Origin: Arthrobacter sp. OAP107
Lineage (GTDB): Bacteria; Actinomycetota; Actinomycetes; Actinomycetales; Micrococcaceae
Direction of reading: 5' to 3'
Length of the DNA stretch: 64,000 nucleotides
Assembly: GCF_040546765.1 (NCBI RefSeq)
Contig: NZ_JBEPOK010000001.1
Span: 1,612,001-1,676,000 of the forward strand
Position 1 is the stretch's first letter; each line of letters starts with the position of its first letter. The position numbers and the translations under genes are program-made. The notes under the pieces were generated by a model, which searched no databases, was not told the origin of the DNA, and worked only from the letters and a program-made list of their open reading frames with translations. Below are positions 51,823 through 60,112 of the stretch, piece by piece.

Positions 51823-51824
51823 AT

Positions 51825-51853
51825 TTGTGCGGCGCAAAACTCTCGGGTAGAGT
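51825..51853 (+). promoter_or_regulatory. Promoter of the tRNA-Gln/tRNA-Glu pair
   Basis: TTGTGC (-35) and TAGAGT (-10, 51848-51853) with exactly 17 bp spacing. It lies 64 bp upstream of tRNA-Gln and just after the HAD terminator. Confidence 0.65.
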
Positions 51854-51917
51854 AATTACTCGTGCTGAGGGGCACGGAGCGAAAGACAGAGACTTTCGAC
51901 CGGCCCGAAAGTGCCAA

Positions 51918-51989
51918 TGGGATATGGTGTAATTGGCAACACTACGGTTTCTGGTACCGTCATTCTAGGTTCGAGTCCTGGTATCCCAG
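51918..51989 (+). tRNA. tRNA-Gln (anticodon CTG)
   Basis: A 72-nt tRNA with acceptor TGGGATA/TATCCCA and discriminator G. The D-arm is TGGTGTAATTGGCAACA, the anticodon stem-loop ACGGT-TTCTGGT-ACCGT gives CUG, and the T-arm is TAGGTTCGAGTCCTG. CCA is not encoded. Confidence 0.95.
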
Positions 51990-52119
51990 CTCTGAAATTC
52001 TACGGATTTTCCGCAGCTTTTCAGGTGTTGCGAATCGAGAATCATCGATTTGGAACAAAGCCAAATGTGTGAAACACTAACTTGGCTTGATCGGCGGAGA
52101 CGCTGATCGGAAAGTACAC

Positions 52120-52192
52120 GGCCCCATCGTATAGCGGCCTAGTACGCCGCCCTCTCACGGCGGTAACGCGGGTTCGAATCCCGCTGGGGTCA
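52120..52192 (+). tRNA. tRNA-Glu (anticodon CTC)
   Basis: A 73-nt tRNA. Acceptor GGCCCCA/TGGGGTC (one G-U), D-arm TCGTATAGCGGCCTAGTA, anticodon stem-loop CCGCC-CTCTCAC-GGCGG giving CUC, T-arm GCGGGTTCGAATCCCGC. CCA is not encoded. It lies 130 bp downstream of tRNA-Gln and is probably in the same transcript. Confidence 0.95.
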
Positions 52193-52198
52193 CAAGTA

Positions 52199-52232
52199 AC
52201 CGGCTCCGGGCAACAGCCCGGGGCCGGTTTTG
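52199..52232 (+). terminator. Terminator downstream of tRNA-Glu
   Basis: A 12-bp stem ACCGGCTCCGGG/CCCGGGGCCGGT (one G-U pair), loop CAACAG, followed by TTTTG, 6 nt after the tRNA 3' end. Confidence 0.85.
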
Positions 52233-52303
52233 CTTTGTCCTAAAATACTGTTGGTCTGCTGACGGTTCGACTGAAATCCGGCCTGAACTGGCATGATGAG
52301 GCT

Positions 52304-54088
52304 GTGACGTCCAACCGGATCCCGCCAACCAGCGGCCAGGACATGGAAACGCAACCTGCCGGCGTTCACCTCCTGGAGGAGGTCCGCCGCGTCCTGGCAG
52401 CTGTTTCGCTGCCCCTGGCTCTGCCGGCGGCTGACCGGGCGCTTCTGGAGATCCGGAACTCCGTGGCCCAGCTTGATGACTACATCCTGCCCCGTTACCG
52501 CAGCCTGGACGCTCCGCTGCTGGCCGTCGTCGGCGGCTCAACGGGGGCAGGAAAATCGACTCTCGTGAACGCGCTCGTCGGCCACCCGGTCACGCGCGCC
52601 GGCGCCATTCGGCCCACCACCCGGCAGCCCATCCTTCTGCACCATCCCTCGGAGGCTGGCTGGTTCGATGACCAGCGGGTTCTGCCCGGACTCAGCCGGA
52701 TCCGCGGAACCGTCGTCCCGGCCGGGGTCACGCCTGCGCCCGGCAGTCCACCCCGAACGTCAACAGACACTGCGCCCGTCTCTTCACTGGTCCTCGTGGG
52801 TGAGTCGGCCGTGCCGCAGGGCATTGCATTGCTTGATGCTCCGGACGTTGACTCCATCTCGGACGAGAACCGCAGGCTCGCCGGGCAGCTGCTGGCGGCA
52901 GCGGACCTGTGGATCTTCGTGACAACCGCCAACCGCTACGCTGACGCCGTACCGTGGAAGCTGCTGCTGAACGCGGCCTCGAGGGACATCATGGTGTCGG
53001 TGGTCCTGGACCGCGTGCCGCCGGCTGCCGAAGCCGAAGTGAGCGAGGACCTGCGCAGCATGCTGGCGCGGGAGGGACTTGGAGCCGCCCGCCTCTTCGT
53101 CATCCCGGAGGTCCACCTTGGCGGTTCCGGCATGCTGCCGGCGGAAACGGTGCAGCCCCTGCAAGCCTGGCTTCGCGGCCTCGCAGCCGACGCCGTTGCC
53201 CGCGCCGACATCGTGCGGCGGACCCTGCACGGCGCTGTACGGGAGCTTGGCCAGCGCGTGGGACGGATCGCCGACGCCGCCAACGAGCAGGGCCGCGCGG
53301 CCAGCGTGCTGGGCGACGACGTGCGGGCCGCCTACCGGGATGCGGGCACCCGGATCATCGACGCCACCAAGGACGGAGCCCTGCTCCGCGGGGAGGTCCT
53401 GGCCCGCTGGCAGGACTTCGTGGGAACGGGTGAGTTCTTCCGGAGCCTGGAGCAGAACGTCGGGCGGTTTCGCGACCGGCTGGGAGCATTCTTCCGCGGC
53501 GAGCCCGCGCCCGCCGTGAAAGTGGAAACCGCCATTGAGACAGGCCTCCAGGCCGTCATCCTGGATGAGGCTGCCAAGGCGGCTGAGGACGCGGACCAGC
53601 GCTGGCGCTCGGACCCGGCGGGCCGGCAGCTCCTGGGCACGGACGACCTCTCGGGAACGAGCCCCGGCTTCGCGGACCTGGTGGCGGCGGAAATACGCGA
53701 CTGGCAGGCGGGCCTCATGGAACTGATCAGGACCGAAGGGCAGGAGAAACGGACCCAGGCACGGTGGCTTTCCTTCGGCATCAACGGCCTTGGTGCCGCC
53801 CTGATGATCGTGGTTTTCTCCATGACCGCCGGGCTGACCGGCCTGGAGATCGGCGTCGCGGGAGGAACCGCTGTCGTAGGCCAGAAACTGCTCGAAGCCG
53901 TTTTTGGTGAGGACGCCGTCCGCCGGCTGGCACGTACTGCCCGCGACGACCTGAGCAGCAGGTGCCGTGGCCTGCTGGCGGCCGAGCAGGAGCGCTTCCT
54001 GGACCGGTTGGACCCGGAAGCCGGGCAGGCCGCCGTCGAACTCGCCGAACATGCGCGGGCGCTGACCCGGCTGGCGGATGCCACGTGA
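52304..54088 (+). CDS. Dynamin-like membrane GTPase, first of a pair
   Basis: A 594-residue P-loop GTPase. G1 is GGSTGAGKSTLVNALVG (residues 77-93), G2 the Thr of RPTTRQP, and G3 LLDAPDVDS. The G4 position reads VVLDRVPP, which lacks the usual NKxD, so base specificity may be relaxed or the enzyme may depend on a partner. A helical region of about 250 residues follows. Two hydrophobic segments at about 492-540 (GAALMIVVFSMTAGLTG and EIGVAGGTAVVG) are membrane anchors. The end is a charged, helical tail. It resembles bacterial dynamin-like proteins. The downstream partner overlaps (GTGA). The membrane process is unknown. Confidence 0.85.
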   Translation: MTSNRIPPTSGQDMETQPAGVHLLEEVRRVLAAVSLPLALPAADRALLEIRNSVAQLDDYILPRYRSLDAPLLAVVGGSTGAGKSTLVNALVGHPVTRAGAIRPTTRQPILLHHPSEAGWFDDQRVLPGLSRIRGTVVPAGVTPAPGSPPRTSTDTAPVSSLVLVGESAVPQGIALLDAPDVDSISDENRRLAGQLLAAADLWIFVTTANRYADAVPWKLLLNAASRDIMVSVVLDRVPPAAEAEVSEDLRSMLAREGLGAARLFVIPEVHLGGSGMLPAETVQPLQAWLRGLAADAVARADIVRRTLHGAVRELGQRVGRIADAANEQGRAASVLGDDVRAAYRDAGTRIIDATKDGALLRGEVLARWQDFVGTGEFFRSLEQNVGRFRDRLGAFFRGEPAPAVKVETAIETGLQAVILDEAAKAAEDADQRWRSDPAGRQLLGTDDLSGTSPGFADLVAAEIRDWQAGLMELIRTEGQEKRTQARWLSFGINGLGAALMIVVFSMTAGLTGLEIGVAGGTAVVGQKLLEAVFGEDAVRRLARTARDDLSSRCRGLLAAEQERFLDRLDPEAGQAAVELAEHARALTRLADAT

Positions 54089-55698
54089 GCCGCCGGGGGA
54101 GGGCCAAGGAAGAGACGCGGCTGCAGGGCCGCCTCGAGGCTCTGGGCAAGGCCCGGGAGTTGGCCCAAGGCGTGCTGCCCGAGACCGCCCTCGAGGACGT
54201 GTTGGGGGTGCTGGAACGTGCCCGGTCGCGGCGGGCGCTCTCGGCAGACCATACGGTGGTTGGTTTCTTCGGGGCTACCGGAAGCGGGAAATCCACCCTG
54301 TTCAACGCGGTGAACGGAGCTGAGATCGCGACGGCGGCGGCGCGCCGGCCCACCACCTCCGAGCCCCTGGCGAGCGTCTGGGGCGCCGACGGCAGTGAAC
54401 CGCTGCTCGACTGGCTGGACGTGCGTGCCCGGCACCTCGCAGAGCCCGTGGACGGATTCGCCGACGAGGATACCGGGCTGATCCTGCTGGACCTGCCCGA
54501 CTTCGATTCCACCCGCACCGCGAACCGGGAAATCGTGGAGCGGCTCGTGGGGATGGTTGACGTCCTGGTCTGGGTGCTGGACCCGCAAAAGTACGCCGAC
54601 GCCGCCGTCCACAATGGCTTCCTGGCTCCGCTGGCGTCACACGGGGCGGTCACGCTGGTGGTGCTCAACCAGGTGGACAGGCTTCCGGCGTCGGACGTCG
54701 GGCCCGTGCTGGAGTCGCTGCGGGGAATTCTGGCCCGTGACGGGCTGGGTAGGGTACAGGTCCTGGCGGCCTCCGCGCTGACGGGAGCGGGAGTGGATGG
54801 TGTCCGGGCTGCCATCCGCCGCGTAGTGTCGCAACGGGAGGCGTTGTCGCTGCGGCTGTCCGCGGATGTGACCAAGGCAGCGGCGCAGCTGGAGGAAGCC
54901 TCGGGCCGCGGGGAAGCCGCCGGTGTGAGGAGCGGGACCGTGGCACGGCTTGCCGATGAACTGGCGACTGCGGCCAACGTGCCCCTCGTGGCTGACGCGG
55001 TGTCTGCGTCCTACCGGATCGAGTCCACCCGGCGCACCGGCTGGCCGGTGACCCGCTGGCTTATCCGTTTCAGGCCCGATCCGCTCCGCCGGCTCAACCT
55101 GAGGCGCAATGCCCGCGCCGAGGTGAACCGGACGTCGCTGCCGCCCGCGGGAGCCCCGGAGCGTGCGCGGAGCGATGCTGCGGTCCGCCAGTTTGCCGAC
55201 GCCGCCAGTGACGGTGCCCCCGGGCCCTGGCAGGCAACCATCCGTGCCGCGGCCCGGCAGGGGAGGGACCGGCTGCCGGACGCGCTTGACCAGGCCATCG
55301 CCGGGGCTGACCTCGCCGCCGACCGGAAGTCCTGGTGGTGGGGCGCGTTCAACGTTGTGCAATGGCTGGCGCTGCTCGCGGCCGTGGCCGGCCTCGGGTG
55401 GCTTGGCGTGCTGGCCGGGCTCGGCTACCTGCAGCTGCCCGTGCCGCAGGTGCCCCGGGTGGAAGGCTGGCCGCTCCCCACCCTGCTGATTGCCGGCGGC
55501 GCTGCGCTGGGGATTCTCCTTGCAGTGACGGCCAAATTCATCTCTGCCGGCGTGGCGAAGCGCCGCGGCGCGAGGGCCAGGAAGCGGCTCAACGCTGCAG
55601 TCGCGGAGGTGGCGGACCGGCTGGTGGTGGAACCTGTGGAGGCGGAGGTCCGTCGCCTGGCGGCGTTCAACGCGGCGCTGCGGGCCGCCGCGGGCTAA
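54085..55698 (+). CDS. Dynamin-like membrane GTPase, second of a pair
   Basis: A 537-residue GTPase with all G motifs intact: G1 GATGSGKSTLFNAVNG (63-78), G2 RPTTSEP, G3 LLDLPDFDS, G4 VLNQVDRL (N-x-x-D present) and G5-like ASALTGAG. Two membrane helices lie at about 421-447 (VVQWLALLAAVAGLGWLGVL) and 466-487 (TLLIAGGAALGILLAVTAKF), followed by an Arg-rich tail, RRGARARKRLNAAV. The start is GTG 54085, which overlaps the stop of the first GTPase. Paired genes of this kind are known in actinobacteria, where dynamin-like pairs (for example DynA/DynB in Streptomyces) support cell division or membrane remodelling. Direct equivalence is not proven. Confidence 0.87.
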   Translation: MSRRGRAKEETRLQGRLEALGKARELAQGVLPETALEDVLGVLERARSRRALSADHTVVGFFGATGSGKSTLFNAVNGAEIATAAARRPTTSEPLASVWGADGSEPLLDWLDVRARHLAEPVDGFADEDTGLILLDLPDFDSTRTANREIVERLVGMVDVLVWVLDPQKYADAAVHNGFLAPLASHGAVTLVVLNQVDRLPASDVGPVLESLRGILARDGLGRVQVLAASALTGAGVDGVRAAIRRVVSQREALSLRLSADVTKAAAQLEEASGRGEAAGVRSGTVARLADELATAANVPLVADAVSASYRIESTRRTGWPVTRWLIRFRPDPLRRLNLRRNARAEVNRTSLPPAGAPERARSDAAVRQFADAASDGAPGPWQATIRAAARQGRDRLPDALDQAIAGADLAADRKSWWWGAFNVVQWLALLAAVAGLGWLGVLAGLGYLQLPVPQVPRVEGWPLPTLLIAGGAALGILLAVTAKFISAGVAKRRGARARKRLNAAVAEVADRLVVEPVEAEVRRLAAFNAALRAAAG

Positions 55699-55715
55699 GC
55701 CTGCTACCCGGCCGG

Positions 55716-56267
55716 TCAGCCGGCTGCCGCCTCCAGTGCTGCGGCGGCGTCCCGGACTTTGATCATGGTGCGGAGGTTCCGGGTGGTGGTGGAGGCCTTG
55801 TACTTCGGCTTGGCGGACAGTTTGCTGAACGGGCTCTCGAGCGTACCGCCGGCCGGCGCCAGCCAGGCCATGGCCTCGGGGCCCAGCCGCTCCTGCTCCG
55901 CGCCGTCCATTGCTTTGCCCATGGCGAACAGCTCATCCAGCGCAGCCGTGTCCGAGGCCAGGGTGAGATAGGTGTGCGTGCTTCTGTCGTCGGCGGGATA
56001 GTGGCATGCGGCCACGAGCTCCGACACGCGGTCCGCTGTCAGCACCACCACCCACGCGTCGTAGCCGAACGCCTTCCGCAGGGTTGCCTCGAATTCCTTC
56101 TTGACGGCTGCAGGTCCGAGATCGCTGGCCAGCACCACATTCCCGCTGGCCAGCAGGGTCTTTACGCCGGTGAATGGTCCCGCCTTGAGGGCCTCCTTGA
56201 GGTCCGCCATCTTGATGTTGATGCCGCCCACGTTAATGCCGCGGAGGAACACTGCATAGCTGGTCAT
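55716..56267 (-). CDS. DUF1697 family protein
   Basis: A 183-residue protein of the DUF1697 family. The diagnostic start is SYAVFLRGINVGGINIKMAD, followed by LASGNVVLASD and an SPFSKLSAKPKYKASTTTRN end segment. No catalytic motif is recognised and there is no signal peptide. Its ATG overlaps the stop of the HNH gene (ATGA), so the two are co-transcribed. The function is not established for the family. Confidence 0.9.
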   Translation of the reverse strand: MTSYAVFLRGINVGGINIKMADLKEALKAGPFTGVKTLLASGNVVLASDLGPAAVKKEFEATLRKAFGYDAWVVVLTADRVSELVAACHYPADDRSTHTYLTLASDTAALDELFAMGKAMDGAEQERLGPEAMAWLAPAGGTLESPFSKLSAKPKYKASTTTRNLRTMIKVRDAAAALEAAAG

Positions 56268-57724
56268 GTGCCCAGACTACTGCCCGGTTCCTGGCAGCGG
56301 GGTGCGGTGGAATGGTAGGTGTGGCCGGTTGGAGTGGTGATTTCGTAGGTGTGCCTTGGGCCGGGTCCGGGTTGGGCTTTCCAGTCGGGGAGTTCTTTGG
56401 TGTGGTTGCACGCTTCGCAGAGGCCGGCACCGTTGGCCAGGCTGGTTGGGCCGTCGTCGTGCCAGGGGACGATGTGGTCAAGGTGGCGGATCGGGGCGTC
56501 GCAGTAGGGGGTGCGGCAGGTGTCATCCCGGACGCGGATGAAGCGGCGCAGCGGAGGCGGGAAGAGGCGTCTTCGCGAGTCCATGGCGACGAGGTCGCCG
56601 GTGTCCGGGGCGGTGTAGAGCCTGCGGACCCACGTTTTGAGCTCTTCGTCTCCCTCGGCCTGTCTGCCGGTCACCAACGTCCGTGCCCAGGCTGCGGGGA
56701 CAACACCGTAGCAAGCGAGCCGTGCGGGTTCGCTGCCGCCTTGGAGGAGGGTGCGGTCGGTCATGACGAGGTTGACCTCAATGCCGGTGACACCGCCGGG
56801 GGTGCCGGTGGTCCTCTCGACGAACGTGTCGGCCATGAGCTGGTTACGCGAACGGGGGTCCCCGGCGGAGCGGAGGGCATCAGCCTGCCGGGTCAGGGCC
56901 TTGTACACAGTGGCGGCGGCCCGGGTTGCGGCGATGACGGCCCGGGTTCCAGCACCGTTGAAGGTTCCCGTGTCGGCGGCGAGTTCCCCGTCGACGGCGG
57001 ACCGGTCGTCGACACTCAGGCAGGCTGTCTCTTTCACGACGTACAGGGCGCGCTCTTCGTTCAGCTGGCCGGTGTCCAGGGCGGCCAGGCTGTGGGGCAT
57101 CTCCTTGACCAGGGCCTTCGACATGCCGAGCAGCCGGTGCCCGCGGTTTGGGGACTCGCCCCGGGCCAGCGCGATCTGCTCAGCCGCGCCCATTCGCTGT
57201 TCCTTGGGGCGTTTCTTGCCGAGGTCCTCAGCCAATACTGTCTCAGGGCTGCCCTGCTCCCCGAGTTCGGCGTGTTCCTCGCGGTGCCGGATCTCGAAGG
57301 CAACCGCAAGCCGCGCCTGTTGCCCGGCAGCCCAGCATTTGAGTTTCTCCAGCGCGTGGGTCTGGTCGATCAGCCCGGCACCGTCAGCGGTGAGGTCGAC
57401 CTGCAAAAGGGTAGGTGCCGCCGCGACCCGGTCCGTTAAACTCGGCCTGGGTCCGCCACAGGCAGCGCCGTCGGGGAACAAAACGTCAGCAAACAGGGCT
57501 TCAGGAAACGGGCCCTCCGCGAAGTCATCGTCAGCAATCAGGGCGTCGGCGAAAGGGTCCTCAGGAGAAACGTCGTCGGGGTACACGAAGTTGGGGTCAT
57601 CGTCGTAGGCCAGCCCGTGGATCGCAAACCCAGGAACCGCAGCAGAGCACACAACGCCGCCGCGCGGCGCCGCTCCTGTCAATGCTGAATTCCGGCTGCC
57701 TTCCATGAACATGCCCACTGACAT
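56264..57724 (-). CDS. DUF222 domain protein with C-terminal HNH nuclease motif
   Basis: A 486-residue protein of the large actinobacterial DUF222-HNH family. The N-terminal 90 residues are acidic and variable (DFAEGPFPEALFADVLFPDG and similar repeats of Phe/Ala/Asp). The DUF222 helical domain follows (LKCWAAGQQARLAVAFEIRH to QLNEERALYVVKETACL). The C-terminal HNH motif is CRTPYCDAPIRHLDHIVPWH, then DDGPTSLANGAGLCEACN and HTKELPDW, with the catalytic His/Asn/His and metal cysteines intact. Such proteins occur in many copies per genome, often near mobile DNA. The role is unknown. It starts at ATG 57724. Confidence 0.9.
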   Translation of the reverse strand: MSVGMFMEGSRNSALTGAAPRGGVVCSAAVPGFAIHGLAYDDDPNFVYPDDVSPEDPFADALIADDDFAEGPFPEALFADVLFPDGAACGGPRPSLTDRVAAAPTLLQVDLTADGAGLIDQTHALEKLKCWAAGQQARLAVAFEIRHREEHAELGEQGSPETVLAEDLGKKRPKEQRMGAAEQIALARGESPNRGHRLLGMSKALVKEMPHSLAALDTGQLNEERALYVVKETACLSVDDRSAVDGELAADTGTFNGAGTRAVIAATRAAATVYKALTRQADALRSAGDPRSRNQLMADTFVERTTGTPGGVTGIEVNLVMTDRTLLQGGSEPARLACYGVVPAAWARTLVTGRQAEGDEELKTWVRRLYTAPDTGDLVAMDSRRRLFPPPLRRFIRVRDDTCRTPYCDAPIRHLDHIVPWHDDGPTSLANGAGLCEACNHTKELPDWKAQPGPGPRHTYEITTPTGHTYHSTAPRCQEPGSSLGT

Positions 57725-57817
57725 TAAAGGGTCGATCGGGCACCAGATGTGGCCAGGGCCAGAAAGTTTTTTAGATCCATCTCAGAACGTTGGGCGCCGG
57801 GGCCACCCCACGCGAAG

Positions 57818-58537
57818 TCAGTCGTTATTCTTGCGGAGGGCTTCCGTCAGGACGCGGGCCGCGTTGCAGACAACCTCCGCGTGCAGCCGGCCGGGCTGGC
57901 GGGTGAGCCGCTCGATCGGGCCGGAGATGGAAACGGCGGCGATGACCCGCCCGGAGGGTCCGCGCACAGGTGCGGAGACTGAGGCGACTCCCGGCTCCCG
58001 TTCGCCGAGGCTCTGGCCCCAGCCCCGCCGTCGTACTCCCGCCAGAACGGTGGGCGTGAAGCGCGCGGACTGCAGGCCCTCCAGCAGGCGGTCGTGGTCC
58101 TCCCAGGCGAGCAGCACCTGGGCGGCGGAGCCGGCCTTCATGGACAGCTGTGTTCCCACGGGAATGGTGTCGCGCAGGCCAATGGGCCGTTCGGCGGAGG
58201 CAACGCAAACCCGCCAGTCGCCCTGGCGGCGGAAGATCTGAGCGCTTTCGCCGGTGGCATCGCGGAGCTGCATGAGGACCGGACCGGCGGAGGCGATCAG
58301 CCTGTCCTCGCCGGCGGCGGAGGCCAGCTCCACCAGGCGGCTGCCGAGGACAAAGCGGCCCTGGATGTCGCGGCTCACCAGGCGGTGGTGGACCAGCGCC
58401 AGCGCCAGCCTGTGCACTGTTGGCCGCGCCAGTCCCGTGGCAGCGACCAGCTGCGCAAGAGTCGTGGGTCCGGCCTCAAGCGCGTCGAGCACCTGGGCTG
58501 CTTTATCAATGACACCGACTCCACTAGAATTGTCCAT
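57818..58537 (-). CDS. ltbR: IclR-family regulator of leucine biosynthesis
   Basis: About 239 residues. The N-terminal winged helix is SSGVGVIDKAAQVLDALEAG, then PTTLAQLVAATGLARPTVHR and HHRLVSRDIQGRFVLGSRLV. The effector-binding IclR domain follows (SAERPIGLRDTIPVGTQLSM, GVASVSAPVRGPSGRVIAAV). It is divergent from leuCD, the fixed location of LtbR in corynebacteria and of related NdgR/AreB regulators in Streptomyces. The start is ATG 58537; an ATG at 58558 would add seven residues. It probably binds the palindrome at 58553-58567 and the related boxes at leuB and the ilv genes. Confidence 0.88.
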   Translation of the reverse strand: MDNSSGVGVIDKAAQVLDALEAGPTTLAQLVAATGLARPTVHRLALALVHHRLVSRDIQGRFVLGSRLVELASAAGEDRLIASAGPVLMQLRDATGESAQIFRRQGDWRVCVASAERPIGLRDTIPVGTQLSMKAGSAAQVLLAWEDHDRLLEGLQSARFTPTVLAGVRRRGWGQSLGEREPGVASVSAPVRGPSGRVIAAVSISGPIERLTRQPGRLHAEVVCNAARVLTEALRKNND

Positions 58538-58549
58538 GTACTGATATTG

Positions 58550-58583
58550 CCGTCTCATTATCTGAGATGCAAATCTTTTGACT
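58550..58583. promoter_or_regulatory. LtbR operator and leuC -35 region
   Basis: TCTCA-TTATC-TGAGA (58553-58567) is a perfect 5-bp inverted repeat. Read on the minus strand, the 18-mer at 58550-58567 is TCTCAGATAATGAGACGG, the best copy of the box shared with leuB, ilvD and ilvB. TTGACT (58578-58583) is a good leuC -35, with a weak TGCTGT 17 bp later. Confidence 0.75.
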
Positions 58584-58648
58584 GGCTTATTACCGGGGTC
58601 TGCTGTTTCAGTGGATCCAACAACAAACAGCATCGAAGGGAGATGGCC

Positions 58649-60103
58649 ATGGCCAAAACATTGGCCGAGAAAGTCTGGGACGCGCACGTGGTGCGCAAAG
58701 GCGACGGCGAAGGCGCCAACGCCCAGCCTGACCTTCTGTACATCGACCTGCACCTCGTCCATGAGGTGACCTCCCCGCAGGCGTTCGAGGGTCTCCGCCT
58801 GGCCGGCCGCAAGCTGCGCCGCCCGGACCTCACCATCGCAACCGAGGACCACAACACCCCGACGCTGGACATCGACAAGCCGATCGCCGACCTCACCAGC
58901 CGGACCCAGATCCAGACCCTGCGCAACAACTGCGAGGAGTTCGGCGTCCGCCTTCACCCGCTCGGTGACGCCGAGCAGGGCATCGTGCACGTCGTGGGTC
59001 CGCAGTTGGGATTGACCCAGCCCGGCATGACCGTGGTGTGCGGCGACTCGCACACCTCCACGCACGGCGCGTTCGGTGCGCTGGCCATGGGCATCGGCAC
59101 GTCCGAGGTGGAGCACGTCATGGCCACCCAGACCCTGTCGCTCAAGCCGTTCAAGACCATGGCCATCAACGTCGAGGGCACGCTCCGCCCCGGAGTGACC
59201 GCCAAGGACATTATCCTCGCTGTGATCGCCAAGATCGGCACCGGCGGCGGCCAGGGCTATGTCCTGGAGTACCGTGGCTCGGCCATTCGGGCGCTGTCCA
59301 TGGATGCCCGGATGACCATCTGCAACATGTCCATCGAAGCAGGCGCCCGCGCAGGCATGGTGGCTCCGGACGAGACCACCTACGCGTACATGAACGGCCG
59401 CCCGCACGCACCGCAGGGCGCCGAGTGGGACGCCGCAGTCGAATACTGGAACACGCTGCGCACCGACGACGACGCCGTTTTCGATGCCCAGGTCGACCTG
59501 GACGCGAACACGCTCGAGCCGTTCGTCACGTGGGGCACCAACCCGGGCCAGGGCGTCTCGCTGTCAGCCAAGGTGCCGTCCCCGGAGGACTTCGGCGACG
59601 AGAACGCCAAGGCCGCTGCGGAACGCGCCCTGCAGTACATGGGGCTGGAAGCCGGAACGCCCATGAAGGACATCCGGGTGGACACCGTCTTCCTGGGCTC
59701 CTGCACCAACTCCCGCATCGAGGACCTGCGGGCCGCCGCGGACATCATCCGCGGCCGCGAGAAGGACCCGAAGGTCCGGATGCTGGTGGTTCCCGGCTCG
59801 GCCCGCGTGCGGCTCGAGGCCGAGGCCGAGGGCCTGGACAGGGTCTTCAAGGACTTTGGCGCCGAATGGCGCTTCGCCGGCTGCTCTATGTGCCTGGGCA
59901 TGAACCCGGACCAGCTGGAGCCGGGGGAGCGGTGCGCCTCCACCTCCAACCGCAACTTCGAAGGCCGGCAGGGCAAGGGTGGCCGCACCCACCTCGTGTC
60001 CCCGGTGGTCGCAGCCGCAACCGCCGTCCGCGGAACGCTGAGCTCGCCGTCGGACCTCGATCCGGCACCGGAATCCGCAGCCCTCACCACCGACGCCGCC
60101 TAG
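58649..60103 (+). CDS. leuC: 3-isopropylmalate dehydratase large subunit
   Basis: A 484-residue [4Fe-4S] aconitase-family subunit. Together with LeuD it isomerises 2-isopropylmalate to 3-isopropylmalate. The N-terminus reads MAKTLAEKVWDAHVVRKGDG. The family motifs VVCGDSHTSTHGAFGALAMG, then FLGSCTNSRIEDLRAAADII and AGCSMCLGMNPDQLEPGERC contain the cluster cysteines (TN motif Cys and the CSMC pair). NRNFEGRQGKGGRTHLVSPV ends the conserved part. ATG 58649 has GAAGGGAG about 7 nt upstream; another ATG two codons earlier is too close to it. leuD follows after 9 nt. Confidence 0.97.
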   Translation: MAKTLAEKVWDAHVVRKGDGEGANAQPDLLYIDLHLVHEVTSPQAFEGLRLAGRKLRRPDLTIATEDHNTPTLDIDKPIADLTSRTQIQTLRNNCEEFGVRLHPLGDAEQGIVHVVGPQLGLTQPGMTVVCGDSHTSTHGAFGALAMGIGTSEVEHVMATQTLSLKPFKTMAINVEGTLRPGVTAKDIILAVIAKIGTGGGQGYVLEYRGSAIRALSMDARMTICNMSIEAGARAGMVAPDETTYAYMNGRPHAPQGAEWDAAVEYWNTLRTDDDAVFDAQVDLDANTLEPFVTWGTNPGQGVSLSAKVPSPEDFGDENAKAAAERALQYMGLEAGTPMKDIRVDTVFLGSCTNSRIEDLRAAADIIRGREKDPKVRMLVVPGSARVRLEAEAEGLDRVFKDFGAEWRFAGCSMCLGMNPDQLEPGERCASTSNRNFEGRQGKGGRTHLVSPVVAAATAVRGTLSSPSDLDPAPESAALTTDAA

Positions 60104-60112
60104 GAAGACGCC

